A stretch of DNA of 64,000 nt. Source: Alphaproteobacteria bacterium (GTDB lineage: Bacteria > Pseudomonadota > Alphaproteobacteria > Rhizobiales > Xanthobacteraceae). The notes under the pieces are model-generated. The model was not told the DNA's origin. It did not search any database and saw only the letters and a program-made list of their open reading frames with translations. Shown here one piece after another: positions 38,661 to 50,184 of the stretch. Made by a program: the position numbers and the translations under genes. Where the stretch lies: assembly GCA_037200445.1 (NCBI GenBank), contig JBBCGH010000001.1, forward strand, positions 310,001-374,000. Direction: 5' to 3'. The first letter of the stretch is position 1. Each line of letters opens with the position of its first letter.

Positions 38661-39362
38661 ATGCGCCTGCTCGTCACCCGGCCGGAGCCCGACGCGACGC
38701 GCACCGCCGAAACGCTGCGCGCGCGGGGGCACGAGGTGCTGGTTGCGCCGCTGCTTGCGACGCTTGCGATCGCGGTGGACTTTGCCGGCCCCTACGATGG
38801 CGTGCTGATGACCAGCGCAAACGCGGCGCGGGCGCTGGCGGCGCATCCGCGTCGCGACGAACTGACGCGGCTGCCGTGCTTCACAGTGGGCAGTCGAACC
38901 GCGGAGGCGGCGCAGGCGGCAGGCTTTGCCGAGACGATGTCGGCCGACGGCGCGCGTTCCGATCTCGTCAACCTGGTCGCAGGTAAATTCGATCGCTTCG
39001 CGCGGCTGCTCTACCTCGCGGGCGAGGATCGCGCCGGCGACCTTGCGGGCGATCTCGCAAAACGCGGCATCGCGGTCGAGACCGCCGTGATCTACTCCGC
39101 GGTCGCGGCCGAAAAGCTTCCGGCCCATGTGACGGAAGCCTTGAAGCACAACAGTCTGGATGGCGCGCTCCACTATTCGCGGCGCAGCGTCGCGACATTG
39201 CTCGCGCATGCCGGGCATGGTGGCGCCGGCGCGCTCGCGGACCTCATCCACTATTGTCTGTCCGCCGAGGTAGCAGTTCCGCTGCGCGAGGCGGGTGTGA
39301 CCCGCATTGTGATCGCGGCGCGGCCCGACGAGGCATCGCTGCTCGCGCTCATCCCAGAGTAA
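38661..39362 (+). CDS. hemD: Uroporphyrinogen-III synthase
   Basis: A 233-residue HemD-family protein that closes and inverts hydroxymethylbilane. The family is weakly conserved; visible features are LLVTRPEPDATRTAETLRARGHEVLVAPL at the start, the VLMTSANAARAL strand-helix, CFTVGSRTAEAAQAAGF and LYLAGEDRAGDLA. The position directly after hemC confirms the assignment. Confidence 0.93.
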   Translation: MRLLVTRPEPDATRTAETLRARGHEVLVAPLLATLAIAVDFAGPYDGVLMTSANAARALAAHPRRDELTRLPCFTVGSRTAEAAQAAGFAETMSADGARSDLVNLVAGKFDRFARLLYLAGEDRAGDLAGDLAKRGIAVETAVIYSAVAAEKLPAHVTEALKHNSLDGALHYSRRSVATLLAHAGHGGAGALADLIHYCLSAEVAVPLREAGVTRIVIAARPDEASLLALIPE

Positions 39363-39428
39363 AGTTGCCGGACCGCGGCGGCCGCAGTAAGCCAATGCTG
39401 CTTCGGCCGGGGGTGGCGGAGACGAGCC

Positions 39429-40772
39429 ATGGCAGACGATCAGAAGTCGCAGCCGCCAAACAAGCGGAAGCGCCCGCCGACGACCATCGAGCTGAGGGCG
39501 ACCGAAGTCGCCACGGAGCCGGCCGCCAAGGCCGAACCCATTGATCCGACTGCCGAAAATACGCCTGCCGAGGCAGCGGAAGCTTGGCCGCAACCCGAGC
39601 CGGAATCTGCCCCATCCCCCGCCGCCGAGCGCCCGCGGGCCGGCGGCTGGCGCGAACGGCTCGATCTGTCCGGGGTCAACGCGCGCCTCGCGGCGCTGCG
39701 CAGCCGCGCCGCCGAGCGGATGAACTGGCGGCTGATCGCCGCGGGTGCCGCCGGCGCCGCCGCGATGCTGGCGGTGTTCCTGGCGTTGTGGGGTCTCGGC
39801 ATGTTCAACACGCGCGACGACCTCACCGTGATGCTTGCCGCGCGCCTCGCGATGCTGGAGCAGCAGGTGCGCGACGTCGCCAACCGGCCGCCGCCTCCAG
39901 GGGTCGATCAGCGCGCGCTTGCCGAGCTTGCGGCGCGCGTCGGCGCCGCCGAGCAGGCGATGGGCCGGCTCACGGATCTCGATGGGCGGGTCGGCAAGGC
40001 CGAAGCGGCAGCCGCGGCGCCGCGCGCCGCGCAGCCGGATGTGGCACTCGCCGCGCGCGTGACGGCGTTGGAAGGAGCCGCCCGCGAGGCGAAGAGCCGC
40101 GCCGATGCGGCATTCGAGTTGGCGCAGAAGGCGCCGGCGCAAACACCGACGGTCGCGCCTGCGGAACTGCAGGCGTTGGCGGCCCGCGTCGCCGCGCTGG
40201 AGCAGGCGGCGAAAGCGGTGCAAGAAAAGATCGCCGTCACGGCGGGCGCGGATCGTGCGGGCCGTCTCGCCTTCGTGGCGGTCGCGCTGCGCGGCGCGGT
40301 CGAGCGCGGCGAGCCGTTTGCGCAGGAGCTTGCTGCCGCGAAGCCGCTGGTGCCCGACGCTGCGGCGCTCAATGCGCTCGAACCCTTCGCGGCGGGCGGC
40401 GTGCCGCGCACGCCGGCACTCGCGCGCGAGCTGTCGCAATTGACCGGCCCGATGCTCAGCGCCGCGGGCGCGGCGCCGCGCGAAGGCGGCATCCTCGATC
40501 GCATCCAGCAGAATGCCGAACGGCTGGTGCGCATCCGCCCGATCAACGAAACGCCGGGCGACGATGCCGCGACCGTGGTGGCGCGCGCCGACGTGAAGGC
40601 CGCGCACGGCGACCTTGCCGGCGCGCTCGCCGAGCTTGGCGCACTTCCGCCTGCGGTGCGCGCCCCTGCCGAGGGATGGATCAAAAAGGCGCAGGCGCAG
40701 ATGGCGGCGCTCGCCGCGGCGCGCAAGCTTGCCGACGACGCAGTCGGCACACTGAGCAAGGCGGCGCCATGA
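39429..40772 (+). CDS. Mic60/mitofilin-like inner-membrane protein (COG4223)
   Basis: A 447-residue protein with a charged, Pro/Ala-rich cytoplasmic tail (1-100), one membrane helix (about 102-126) and a long periplasmic part that is coiled-coil-forming (about 130-265) and ends in a mitofilin-like helical domain (WIKKAQAQMAALAAARKLADD near the C-terminus). Alphaproteobacteria carry Mic60 homologues next to hem genes; some shape intracytoplasmic membranes and contact the outer membrane. The place between hemD and hemY is the known one. Confidence 0.87.
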   Translation: MADDQKSQPPNKRKRPPTTIELRATEVATEPAAKAEPIDPTAENTPAEAAEAWPQPEPESAPSPAAERPRAGGWRERLDLSGVNARLAALRSRAAERMNWRLIAAGAAGAAAMLAVFLALWGLGMFNTRDDLTVMLAARLAMLEQQVRDVANRPPPPGVDQRALAELAARVGAAEQAMGRLTDLDGRVGKAEAAAAAPRAAQPDVALAARVTALEGAAREAKSRADAAFELAQKAPAQTPTVAPAELQALAARVAALEQAAKAVQEKIAVTAGADRAGRLAFVAVALRGAVERGEPFAQELAAAKPLVPDAAALNALEPFAAGGVPRTPALARELSQLTGPMLSAAGAAPREGGILDRIQQNAERLVRIRPINETPGDDAATVVARADVKAAHGDLAGALAELGALPPAVRAPAEGWIKKAQAQMAALAAARKLADDAVGTLSKAAP

Positions 40773-40785
40773 ACGGGTTGCGTGC

Positions 40786-42348
40786 ATGATCCGCGTCGTC
40801 GTCTTCCTCGCCGCAGCAAGCTTCATTGCACTCGGCGTCGTGTGGCTCGCCGACCGGCCCGGACAGGTCGCGATCACCTGGCTCGGCTACCGCGCCGACC
40901 TGTCGGTGATGGTCGCCGCGATGGCGATCGTCGCGGTCGCGGTCGTGGCGGTGATATTGTGGTCGCTGACGCGCTTCCTGATGCGCTCGCCGAAACTGTT
41001 TTCGCTCGCATGGCGCGAGCGCAAGCGCCGCCGCGGCTACGATGCGGTGTCGCGCGGGCTGATCGCGATCGGCGCCGGCGACGCACGCGCCGCGCAGCGA
41101 TACGCTGCGAACGCCGAGAAGAGCCTGCCGGGCGAACCGCTCGCGCTGTTGCTGCAGGCGCAAACCGCGCAGCTCAATGGCGACCGCGCGGGCGCCGAGG
41201 ACGCGTTCCGCGCGATGGCGGAGCGCCACGATACGCGCCTCCTCGGCCTGCGCGGGCTCTACGTCGAGGCGCAGCGCCGCAACGATTCCGTCGCGGCGCG
41301 GCTCGCCGCCGAAGAGGCCGCAAAGGATGCACCCGCGCTTCCCTGGGCGGGCCAGGCGGTGCTCGACTTCCGCTGCCAGGCCGCCGACTGGGAAGGCGCG
41401 CTCGCGATCCTCGAAGGCAACCGCAGCGCCGGCACGATCGATCGCGCCACTTACCGGCGCCAGCGCGCCGTGCTCTTGACCGCGCGCGCTCTCGCCGCCG
41501 AGGAGGAGAACCGCGACGCGGCACGCACGCTTGGCGTCGATGCCGTGAAGATCGCGCCCGACCTTGTGCCGGCGGCAGCGCTCGCGGGCCGGCTGCTGTC
41601 CGAAAACGGCGAGCGCCGCAAGGCCACCCGCATCCTCGAAGCTGCCTGGAAGGCCAATCCGCATCCGGATCTCGCCGAGACTTACGCGCATGTGCGGCTA
41701 TCGGATTCGGCGCGCGACCGGCTCTCGCGCATGCAGGCGCTGGCGAAGCTCGCGCCGGGTCACACCGAGAGCGCGCTGGCGGTGGCGCGCGCCGCGCTCG
41801 ATGCGCGCGAGTTCGCCACCGCACGCGAGGCGCTGTCGCCGCTCGCGAGCAAGCCCACGCAACGCATCGCGATGCTGATGGCGGAGCTCGAGCAGCTCGA
41901 GGGCGACGAGGGCCGCGCGCGCGAATGGATGGGCCGCGCGCTCAATGCGGCGCGCGATCCGGCCTGGACCGCGGACGGCTATGTGTCGGAGCGCTGGCTG
42001 CCGGTCTCGCCCGTGACCGGGCGGCTCGATGCGTTCGAATGGAAGGTGCCGGTGGCCGAGCTTGGGCCGCCTGCGCCGGTCGTGATCGAGGCGCCGGCAG
42101 AGGACGCGCCGCCCGCGTTGCCGCCACAGGAGCTGCCGCGCGAGGTTCCCTCGCCGCCGCTCGGCAATGTGGCGCCTGAGAACGGCGCGCCGCGTGGCGC
42201 GCGCTCGGCGCCGCGCGCAGCGCCGATCATTCCGCTCAGCGCAATTCCGGACGATCCCGGCCCCGAGCCCGAAGCGGATGCCGACGCGGAGCTGGCCGAG
42301 CCCAAGCCCCCTGACGCCTGGCAACGGATTCGTCAGCTTTTCCGGTGA
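40786..42348 (+). CDS. hemY: HemY-like TPR membrane protein
   Basis: A 520-residue protein with two membrane helices at the N-terminus (about 1-24 and 42-62), the HemY_N signature LADRPGQVAITWLGYRAD between them, and TPR-like helices to about residue 400. The C-terminal 100 residues are Pro/Ala-rich and acidic. HemY of this type is not a protoporphyrinogen oxidase; its role in haem metabolism is unsettled. It follows the Mic60-like gene by 13 bp and closes the hem unit. Confidence 0.9.
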   Translation: MIRVVVFLAAASFIALGVVWLADRPGQVAITWLGYRADLSVMVAAMAIVAVAVVAVILWSLTRFLMRSPKLFSLAWRERKRRRGYDAVSRGLIAIGAGDARAAQRYAANAEKSLPGEPLALLLQAQTAQLNGDRAGAEDAFRAMAERHDTRLLGLRGLYVEAQRRNDSVAARLAAEEAAKDAPALPWAGQAVLDFRCQAADWEGALAILEGNRSAGTIDRATYRRQRAVLLTARALAAEEENRDAARTLGVDAVKIAPDLVPAAALAGRLLSENGERRKATRILEAAWKANPHPDLAETYAHVRLSDSARDRLSRMQALAKLAPGHTESALAVARAALDAREFATAREALSPLASKPTQRIAMLMAELEQLEGDEGRAREWMGRALNAARDPAWTADGYVSERWLPVSPVTGRLDAFEWKVPVAELGPPAPVVIEAPAEDAPPALPPQELPREVPSPPLGNVAPENGAPRGARSAPRAAPIIPLSAIPDDPGPEPEADADAELAEPKPPDAWQRIRQLFR

Positions 42349-42356
42349 TCTGTTGG

Positions 42357-42374
42357 CGGTCCGGAAACGGACCG
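42357..42374 (+). terminator. Possible hairpin terminator after hemY
   Basis: A 7-bp perfect stem cggtccg/cggaccg with a stable gaaa tetraloop, nine bases after the hemY stop. There is no T-run behind it, so Rho-independent termination is uncertain; it may protect the mRNA end. Confidence 0.4.
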
Positions 42375-42480
42375 GCCGGCTTCATGCGTTCCCGCGTGCT
42401 TTTCGGGATTGGGCCGGCCGACCTCGCCTTGCGGTTTGCCACGCGGGCGACTATCAGGTGCCCGTCCAAGCCGTTGCTGT

Positions 42481-42556
42481 GCCGCGGTAGCTCAGTTGGT
42501 AGAGCACCGCTTTCGTAAAGCGGGGGTCGGGGGTTCGAGTCCCTTCCGCGGCACCA
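42481..42556 (+). tRNA. tRNA-Thr (anticodon CGT)
   Basis: The cloverleaf folds cleanly: acceptor gccgcgg/ccgcggc, D stem gctc/gagc, anticodon stem ccgct/agcgg with loop ttcgtaa, T stem cgggg/ccctt with loop ttcgagt (one wobble), and CCA encoded at 42554-42556. The region just downstream carries a gene scrap and an AbiE pair, as expected of an integration hotspot. Confidence 0.97.
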
Positions 42557-42568
42557 GTTTCAGAACAC

Positions 42569-42789
42569 TCAGACGCCAATCAGAAGATCGTCCAGCGTGG
42601 GCGTGATACTTGTCTTGAAGTCCTTGTCCCAGACGAGGCCGGCGTACTCGCAGGCGCGCTTCAGCCACGTCGCGGTCTCCTGCGTGGAATTGTTTGTGCC
42701 GTAGTACCAGCCGTCCTTGCCCAGCTTCTCGGCGTATTCCTTGACAAGATGCGGCTTGTCAAAAAGGTCCTTCGGGTCCGCATTCGCTA
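42569..42789 (-). pseudogene. 3' remnant of an unidentified gene
   Basis: On the minus strand an open frame ends with TGA at 42571-42569 and reads a protein-like sequence (KDLFDKPHLVKEYAEKLGKD, then WYYGTNNSTQETATWLKRAC, then a tail ending TPTLDDLLIGV). It has balanced, helical-looking composition unlike random reading of GC-rich DNA. There is no start before the divergent AbiEi gene begins, so it looks like the C-terminus of a gene cut off when the AbiE module arrived. I do not recognise the family. Confidence 0.45.
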
Positions 42790-43338
42790 TTGTCGATTCA
42801 GAGGGCCGTGCCCGGCACTTTTGAGAAGCTTACGATCCTGAAGCCACGTTCGCGTCGTATCGTCGCCCGCGTGGGCGGTATCGACCCAGCCTACCTCAAA
42901 CTGATGATGAAGCGACTGTCGGACCAGCATGTACTGATCCGGGCGGCGCGGGGCGTCTACGTCAATCCTCATGCCGCGTCGCGGCCGGCGGATATTCGGC
43001 GCGGCCTCCTTCGTTTCCTGCGCCCTCGCGAAATCAGTTACGTCAGCCTGGAGTCCAAGCTTTCGGAGCCAGGGATCATCTCGCAGATCGCGAGCACGCT
43101 GACCTGCATGACGACCGGATCGCCCGGCTGGTTCGACACGCCTTGGGGTACCGTGGAGTTTACCCATACAGATCGCAAAATTCAGGTCGGGACCGACGTC
43201 ATTGTCCAGGATGACGGAACGCTGGAAGCCACCATCCGCGCCGCTATTCGCGACCTGCGCCGCGTCGGCAGAAACCTCGACCTCATTGACGAAGAGGTTC
43301 TTGCCGAGGCCCTCGCCGAGGAAGAGGAACGCTCATGA
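42790..43338 (+). CDS. AbiEi-type antitoxin (type IV toxin-antitoxin)
   Basis: A 182-residue protein with a winged-helix N-terminus (YLKLMMKRLSDQHVLIRAARGVYVNP) and the AbiEi C-terminal domain (REISYVSLESKLSEPGIISQ, then TPWGTVEFTH). AbiEi antitoxins repress their own operon and counter the nucleotidyltransferase toxin without binding it. The start is TTG at 42790 or GTG at 42808; the frame is open back to 42745 but has no better codon. It overlaps the toxin gene by four bases (ATGA). The base composition is less GC-rich than the flanking hem and cox genes. Confidence 0.83.
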   Translation: MSIQRAVPGTFEKLTILKPRSRRIVARVGGIDPAYLKLMMKRLSDQHVLIRAARGVYVNPHAASRPADIRRGLLRFLRPREISYVSLESKLSEPGIISQIASTLTCMTTGSPGWFDTPWGTVEFTHTDRKIQVGTDVIVQDDGTLEATIRAAIRDLRRVGRNLDLIDEEVLAEALAEEEERS

Positions 43339-44234
43339 GCAGCAAAACCAGTGGGCTTAGGAGTGCGATCGACGCTTTCATCCGGCGCCGCGGCATCGAA
43401 GCGGGCATGGAACAGAACCTCACGAAAGAGGCGATCCATCTCCATCTCTTGTCCGCGTTGTCAGAAACCGGTGTCCTTCGGCACGTTGTCTTTCAGGGCG
43501 AGACCGCCTTGCGCCTTTGCTATGGCGGCGAGCGCTACAGCGAGGACCTCGATTTCGTTTGCGGCAAGGCTGGCGAATATCTCAACGACGTTGAGTTCGA
43601 CGCCCTGGTGGACAAGGGGCTCGCGATCACGAAGCAGACGTTGACGCGCGATTTCGATATTGACGGTGCGCAGATTACGCTGAAGCGCCCGGCGCACCCG
43701 GAACTCGTCAAAGGCAATGACGTCAACGTGGCCGCTTGGCAGATCGTGGTGCCGGTCAGTCCGACGCCCAGCGCACCAAAATCTCGTATCAAGATCGAGT
43801 TTGCCAACGTCCCATCCTACGACTCCAAGCCGCAAGCGATCAGTGCCGCGCCGGGCCTTGTCCAGATTCAGGATGTCATCCTCAACGTCGAGACTCCGAA
43901 TGAAATTCTCGCGGACAAGGCCGTCGCGTTGACCGCAAGGGCGGCTCTCAAATTTCGCGATGTATGGGACGTTTGGTTTCTCGTGAACAAGCTCGGAGCG
44001 ATGCCTGACCGCGATATGGTTCAGCAGAAATTTGGCGACTACGGCACCCGCGATATTGCGGACAAGGCAGCCGCTCGGATCGACGAGTTGACAAAGGATG
44101 CGACCGCGGCGGCATTTTACGCCGAGATGAGACGCTTTCTTCCGTCGACGCGGGTCGGGCAGACGTCACAAATGAACCTGCAGCGAACGATGCTTGCGGA
44201 CAGCGCCGATCTCATCGGGAAAGCCGTCATGTAG
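43335..44234 (+). CDS. AbiEii-type nucleotidyltransferase toxin
   Basis: A 299-residue protein of the AbiEii/AbiGii family. The nucleotidyltransferase motif RYSEDLDF (67-74) carries the two catalytic aspartates, and the downstream [24 protein letters not shown] (about 192-215) is the family's K...RD.WD motif. The usual glycine pair of the GGTxL motif reads QGETAL (54-59) here. AbiEii toxins are GTP-binding nucleotidyltransferases that block growth; lactococcal and streptococcal AbiE give phage resistance. It is coupled to the antitoxin gene and followed by non-coding DNA with a thiolase remnant. Confidence 0.88.
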   Translation: MSSKTSGLRSAIDAFIRRRGIEAGMEQNLTKEAIHLHLLSALSETGVLRHVVFQGETALRLCYGGERYSEDLDFVCGKAGEYLNDVEFDALVDKGLAITKQTLTRDFDIDGAQITLKRPAHPELVKGNDVNVAAWQIVVPVSPTPSAPKSRIKIEFANVPSYDSKPQAISAAPGLVQIQDVILNVETPNEILADKAVALTARAALKFRDVWDVWFLVNKLGAMPDRDMVQQKFGDYGTRDIADKAAARIDELTKDATAAAFYAEMRRFLPSTRVGQTSQMNLQRTMLADSADLIGKAVM

Positions 44235-44290
44235 GACGCATGAACGATCGTCTGGTTATCCCAGCACTCAGGCCTTCCCGCTAACACCAA

Positions 44291-44475
44291 CTCCACAATC
44301 ACCGCCGGCGCCATGCCTCCCGCCGCGCACAGGGTGACCAGCCCGCGCTTCAAATCGCGCCGTTCAAGCTCGTCGAGCGTGCCGATCAGGATCGAGCCGA
44401 TCGCGCCGCCGTTCACGTCATCTCTCGCAGTCGAGCTTCAAATCGCGGATGAACCGCTCCGCCGCCACCACCCAC
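44291..44475 (-). pseudogene. Remnant of the 3' end of a thiolase gene
   Basis: The minus strand encodes pieces almost identical to the C-terminus of the intact thiolase at 53360-54598: [37 protein letters not shown] and CAAGGMAPA. Compared with the intact gene it has a two-base deletion with a premature TGA before NGGAI, loss of nine codons holding the catalytic GHPIGAT, loss of one Leu codon, and a lost stop. It cannot make an active enzyme. This fills most of the 305-bp gap between the AbiE toxin and the next gene; nothing else was seen there. Confidence 0.8.
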
Positions 44476-44539
44476 CACCGGAACGCTGTCGGATGCGCCG
44501 GGTTGTCCGTGATGAGCGGCAACCGAAAGGTCCAATCCG

Positions 44540-44842
44540 ATGAATTCTGTTAGGACACTCGCAACGGCTGCGGCGTTGGCTCTCGTGCTGTCTGGCGATG
44601 CGCTCGCCCAAACCACGCTTCGCCGGAGCAGTGCCGACGCTCCGCCGGATGGCGGTGCTGTCGACGCGTCGCGCGGTGCCGTCAATTCAGCGCCCAGCGC
44701 CGTCAACCGCGCCCCGAGCGCCGTCGACCGTGCTCCCAGTGCGGTGGAGCGCGCGCCCAGCGCTGTCGAGCAATCGAGCCGACGCGATCCTTCCGACTCG
44801 TCGAACGCCACAGAAAGCGGCAGCACGACATCAACGCGCTGA
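44540..44842 (+). CDS. Small secreted protein with tandem APSAV heptads
   Basis: A 100-residue protein with a signal peptide (about 1-23, ending ALAQ). The mature part is low-complexity: four consecutive seven-residue units of form xxAPSAV (NSAPSAV, NRAPSAV, DRAPSAV, ERAPSAV) at about 49-76, then a Ser/Thr-rich tail. The repeats are also visible in the DNA as a roughly 21-bp tandem. No family is recognised; an extended surface or periplasmic polypeptide is likely. ATG at 44540 has AAGG upstream. Confidence 0.65.
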   Translation: MNSVRTLATAAALALVLSGDALAQTTLRRSSADAPPDGGAVDASRGAVNSAPSAVNRAPSAVDRAPSAVERAPSAVEQSSRRDPSDSSNATESGSTTSTR

Positions 44843-45008
44843 GTGGCGCCGCTCCAGTTCGTCGAGCAACGGCCCCGCCATCGTCCCGAAACCCCGCCGC
44901 CCCGCCTCTCGGCCTGCGCGAAATCCTCCGCTATAGTTCCCGAAGGGGCGGCGCGGCCGGTGGGCCGATCGCTCCGCGGTTGGGCCGAAGGGCCGAGGGA
45001 CCGACCCG

Positions 45009-46196
45009 ATGCCGATCACGTACGAGCCGTGGCTTGTCCTGCTCTCGGTGGTCATGGCGATCCAGGGCGCCTATGTGGGGCTTGGGCTCGCCGTCCATGT
45101 CGGCGAGGCGACCGGCGCGCGGCAGCGCTTCTTGCTGGCCGGCGCGGCGTTCTCGCTCGCGATCGCGATCTGGGCGATGCACTTCGTCGGAATGCTGGCC
45201 GCGCGCGTACCGTTTCCGGTCGACTACCTGGTGCTTCCGACGCTCCTCTCGTTTCTGGTCTGCGTCATCGTGGTGGGCGCGGCCGTCTATGCGACAAGCT
45301 CCGGCCCGCTGACGCTTCTCCGGCTCTCCCTGTCGGCGACCCTGATGGGCGCCGGCATTTTCTCGATGCACTACATCGGCATGGCGGCGCTGCATGCGAG
45401 CGCGCACATGATCCATGCGCCGCTCTATGTGGCCGCCAGCATGGCGGTTGCGATCGGCGCCTCGGGCCTGGCGCTCTGGCTCGCGACCGGCCGGGGCGGG
45501 CGCCCGCCGCTGATCCTCTCGGCGAGCGCGTTCGGCGTCGCGGTCTCGGGCATGCACTACACCGCGATGGCGGGGCTCAGCGTATTACCCCACGCCGGGG
45601 TTTCGACCAGCGCGCCTGCGCTCTCGACCGACCTGCTGGCGATCGTGGTGGCGGTGGTGGCGTTCTGCGTGTCCGGGATGTTCCTGCTGTTTCTCGTACC
45701 GGAGCGCGCGCGAGCGCCGGCGGTGCCGGCCGCGGACCCGCCACCCGCCGCCGAGGGCGTTGCCGAGCCGGTGCAGGCCGAGATCGGGAGCGGCTCCTAC
45801 GCGCCGCTCGGCGGAGCGGGCGGTCCGCCGCGCCGCTTTGTGCGGCATCTTCCGATCGAGCGGGACGGCGCGACGCATCACGTTGCGGTCGAGGCGATCG
45901 TCGCGGTCCACGCCAACGCGCACTACACCACCATCTTCGACGGGACCTCGAAGTTCTTCTGTCCGCTGCCGATCGGCGACGTCGAGGCGCGGCTCGATAC
46001 CTCCCGCTTCGTGCGGGTGCACCGCAGCCATATCGTCAATATCGAGCGGGTGGTGCGGCTGAAGCGCGCCGGCGACAGCGGCCTCGTCGAACTCGATGCC
46101 TCCGGCCGCTATCCGGTGCCGGTCAGCCGCAGCCGGGTCAGCCGGCTCAAGTCGCGGATCAACGGCCGGTCCGCCGAGGTGTTGCAACAAGCTTAG
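45009..46196 (+). CDS. MHYT-LytTR membrane sensor/transcription regulator (CoxC/CoxH-like)
   Basis: A 395-residue protein. The N-terminal half has about seven membrane helices with three MHYT-type motifs: MHFV (57-60), MHYI (120-123) and MHYT (182-185); MHYT domains are proposed to sense O2, CO or NO through bound metal. A Pro/Ala linker (about 240-275) leads to a C-terminal LytTR DNA-binding domain (about 285-388; AIVAVHANAHYTTIFDG, RFVRVHRSHIVNIERV). CoxC and CoxH of Oligotropha carboxidovorans share this architecture. Its place directly upstream of coxM makes a CO-responsive activator of the cox genes the likely role. ATG at 45009. Confidence 0.88.
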   Translation: MPITYEPWLVLLSVVMAIQGAYVGLGLAVHVGEATGARQRFLLAGAAFSLAIAIWAMHFVGMLAARVPFPVDYLVLPTLLSFLVCVIVVGAAVYATSSGPLTLLRLSLSATLMGAGIFSMHYIGMAALHASAHMIHAPLYVAASMAVAIGASGLALWLATGRGGRPPLILSASAFGVAVSGMHYTAMAGLSVLPHAGVSTSAPALSTDLLAIVVAVVAFCVSGMFLLFLVPERARAPAVPAADPPPAAEGVAEPVQAEIGSGSYAPLGGAGGPPRRFVRHLPIERDGATHHVAVEAIVAVHANAHYTTIFDGTSKFFCPLPIGDVEARLDTSRFVRVHRSHIVNIERVVRLKRAGDSGLVELDASGRYPVPVSRSRVSRLKSRINGRSAEVLQQA

Positions 46197-46383
46197 AAAC
46201 CGTCAGCAATCCTGACGCAGTTCATGCAAGGCCCCGGCATTTCGTGCGCCTTCGGGCCGTCCCGTGCATCGCTTGTTGTGGTTGCGCCGCACCGTTCGAC
46301 ACACTGGAGTGGCTCAAAACAAGACATCCGGCGCTGCCGCGAAGGCGTTCGCAGCCGGCCGGCTATCCGGGGAGGGACATGCC
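46197..46383 (+). promoter_or_regulatory. Upstream region of coxM with hairpin and LytTR-like sites
   Basis: This 187-bp gap starts with a perfect 6-bp stem cgtcag-caatc-ctgacg (46201-46217), which may end the regulator transcript. Two stretches resemble the nine-base LytTR site: gcagttcat (46217-46225) and accgttcga (46291-46299), each one mismatch from the consensus, 74 bp apart (about seven turns). The coxM ribosome site GGGGAGGG is at 46370-46377. The functional assignment is inferred. Confidence 0.35.
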
Positions 46384-47256
46384 GTGATTCCTGGATCATT
46401 CGCCTACCATCGCCCGACATCCGTCAAGGACGCGGTCGCGCTGCTCGCCGATTTCGGCGACAACGGCCGCGCGCTGGCGGGTGGGCACAGCCTGATCCCG
46501 ATGATGAAGCTGCGCCTCGCGGCGCCCGACCACCTGGTCGACCTCGCCGGCGTGGCGGAACTCAAGGGCATCCGGCAGGACGGCGGCGACATCGTGATCG
46601 GCGCCATGACGACCCAGCATGAGGTCATCGGCTCCGACCTGTTGGGCAAGGCGCTCCCGATCCTGCGCGAGACCGCGCTGCAGATCGCCGATCCGCAGGT
46701 GCGCTATGCCGGCACGTTCGGCGGCAACGTCGCAAACGGCGATCCCGGCAATGACATGCCGGCGGTCATGCTCTGCCTCGGCGCGACCTATCAGGTCAGC
46801 GGCAAGGGTGGTGAGCGGCGCGTCGCGGCGCGCGAGTTCTATCAGGGCGCCTATTTCACGGCGCTGGAGCCGGGCGACATCGTCACGGCGGTTCGTATTC
46901 CGGTACTGCCGGCCGGGCACGGCTACGCCTACCAGAAGCTCAAGCGCAAGATCGGCGACTATGCGACCGCGGCTGCGGCTGTGGTGCTCACGCTTGACGG
47001 AAGTGGCGGCGTCGGCAGCGCATCGATCGGCCTCACCAACGTGGCCGAGACGCCGCTCTGGGCCGAGGACGCCGCGAAAATTCTTGTCGGCTCCAAGCTC
47101 GATGCCGCCACGGTGAAAAAAGCTGTGGCGGCCGCCGAGAAGATCACCGCGCCTGCCTCCGACCGGCGCGGCACGCCGCAATACCGTACCAAGATGGCGG
47201 GCGTGATGCTTTCACGCGCGCTCGCACGCGCCGCCCAACGCGCCCGGGGAGAGTGA
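46384..47256 (+). CDS. coxM: CO dehydrogenase medium (FAD) subunit
   Basis: A 290-residue flavoprotein subunit of aerobic Mo-Cu CO dehydrogenase. The FAD motifs AGGHS (32-36) and TFGGN (111-115) sit at the same residue numbers as in the O. carboxidovorans protein, and NGDPGNDMP and [15 protein letters not shown] follow. It passes electrons from CoxS to the quinone pool. The start is GTG at 46384 with GGAGG nine bases upstream; the frame extends to 46264 but the family N-terminus (IPGSFxYHRP) begins here. It opens the operon; coxS follows after one base. Confidence 0.95.
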   Translation: MIPGSFAYHRPTSVKDAVALLADFGDNGRALAGGHSLIPMMKLRLAAPDHLVDLAGVAELKGIRQDGGDIVIGAMTTQHEVIGSDLLGKALPILRETALQIADPQVRYAGTFGGNVANGDPGNDMPAVMLCLGATYQVSGKGGERRVAAREFYQGAYFTALEPGDIVTAVRIPVLPAGHGYAYQKLKRKIGDYATAAAAVVLTLDGSGGVGSASIGLTNVAETPLWAEDAAKILVGSKLDAATVKKAVAAAEKITAPASDRRGTPQYRTKMAGVMLSRALARAAQRARGE

Positions 47257-47257
47257 C

Positions 47258-50175
<2,918 letters not shown>

Positions 50176-50184
50176 GACGGCGCC

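Noticed and set aside
38625-40877. 750-codon antisense frame across hemD and the Mic60-like gene
   Set aside because: Its composition is that of mirror reading of Ala-rich coding DNA; the sense genes are recognised and in conserved order.
40786-42348. Protoporphyrinogen oxidase (the other protein called HemY)
   Set aside because: There is no FAD-binding motif; the HemY_N membrane signature and TPR helices are present instead.
42481-45000. Attachment-site direct repeat of the tRNA-Thr 3' end
   Set aside because: I looked for a second copy of the T-arm/acceptor sequence downstream and found none in the window.
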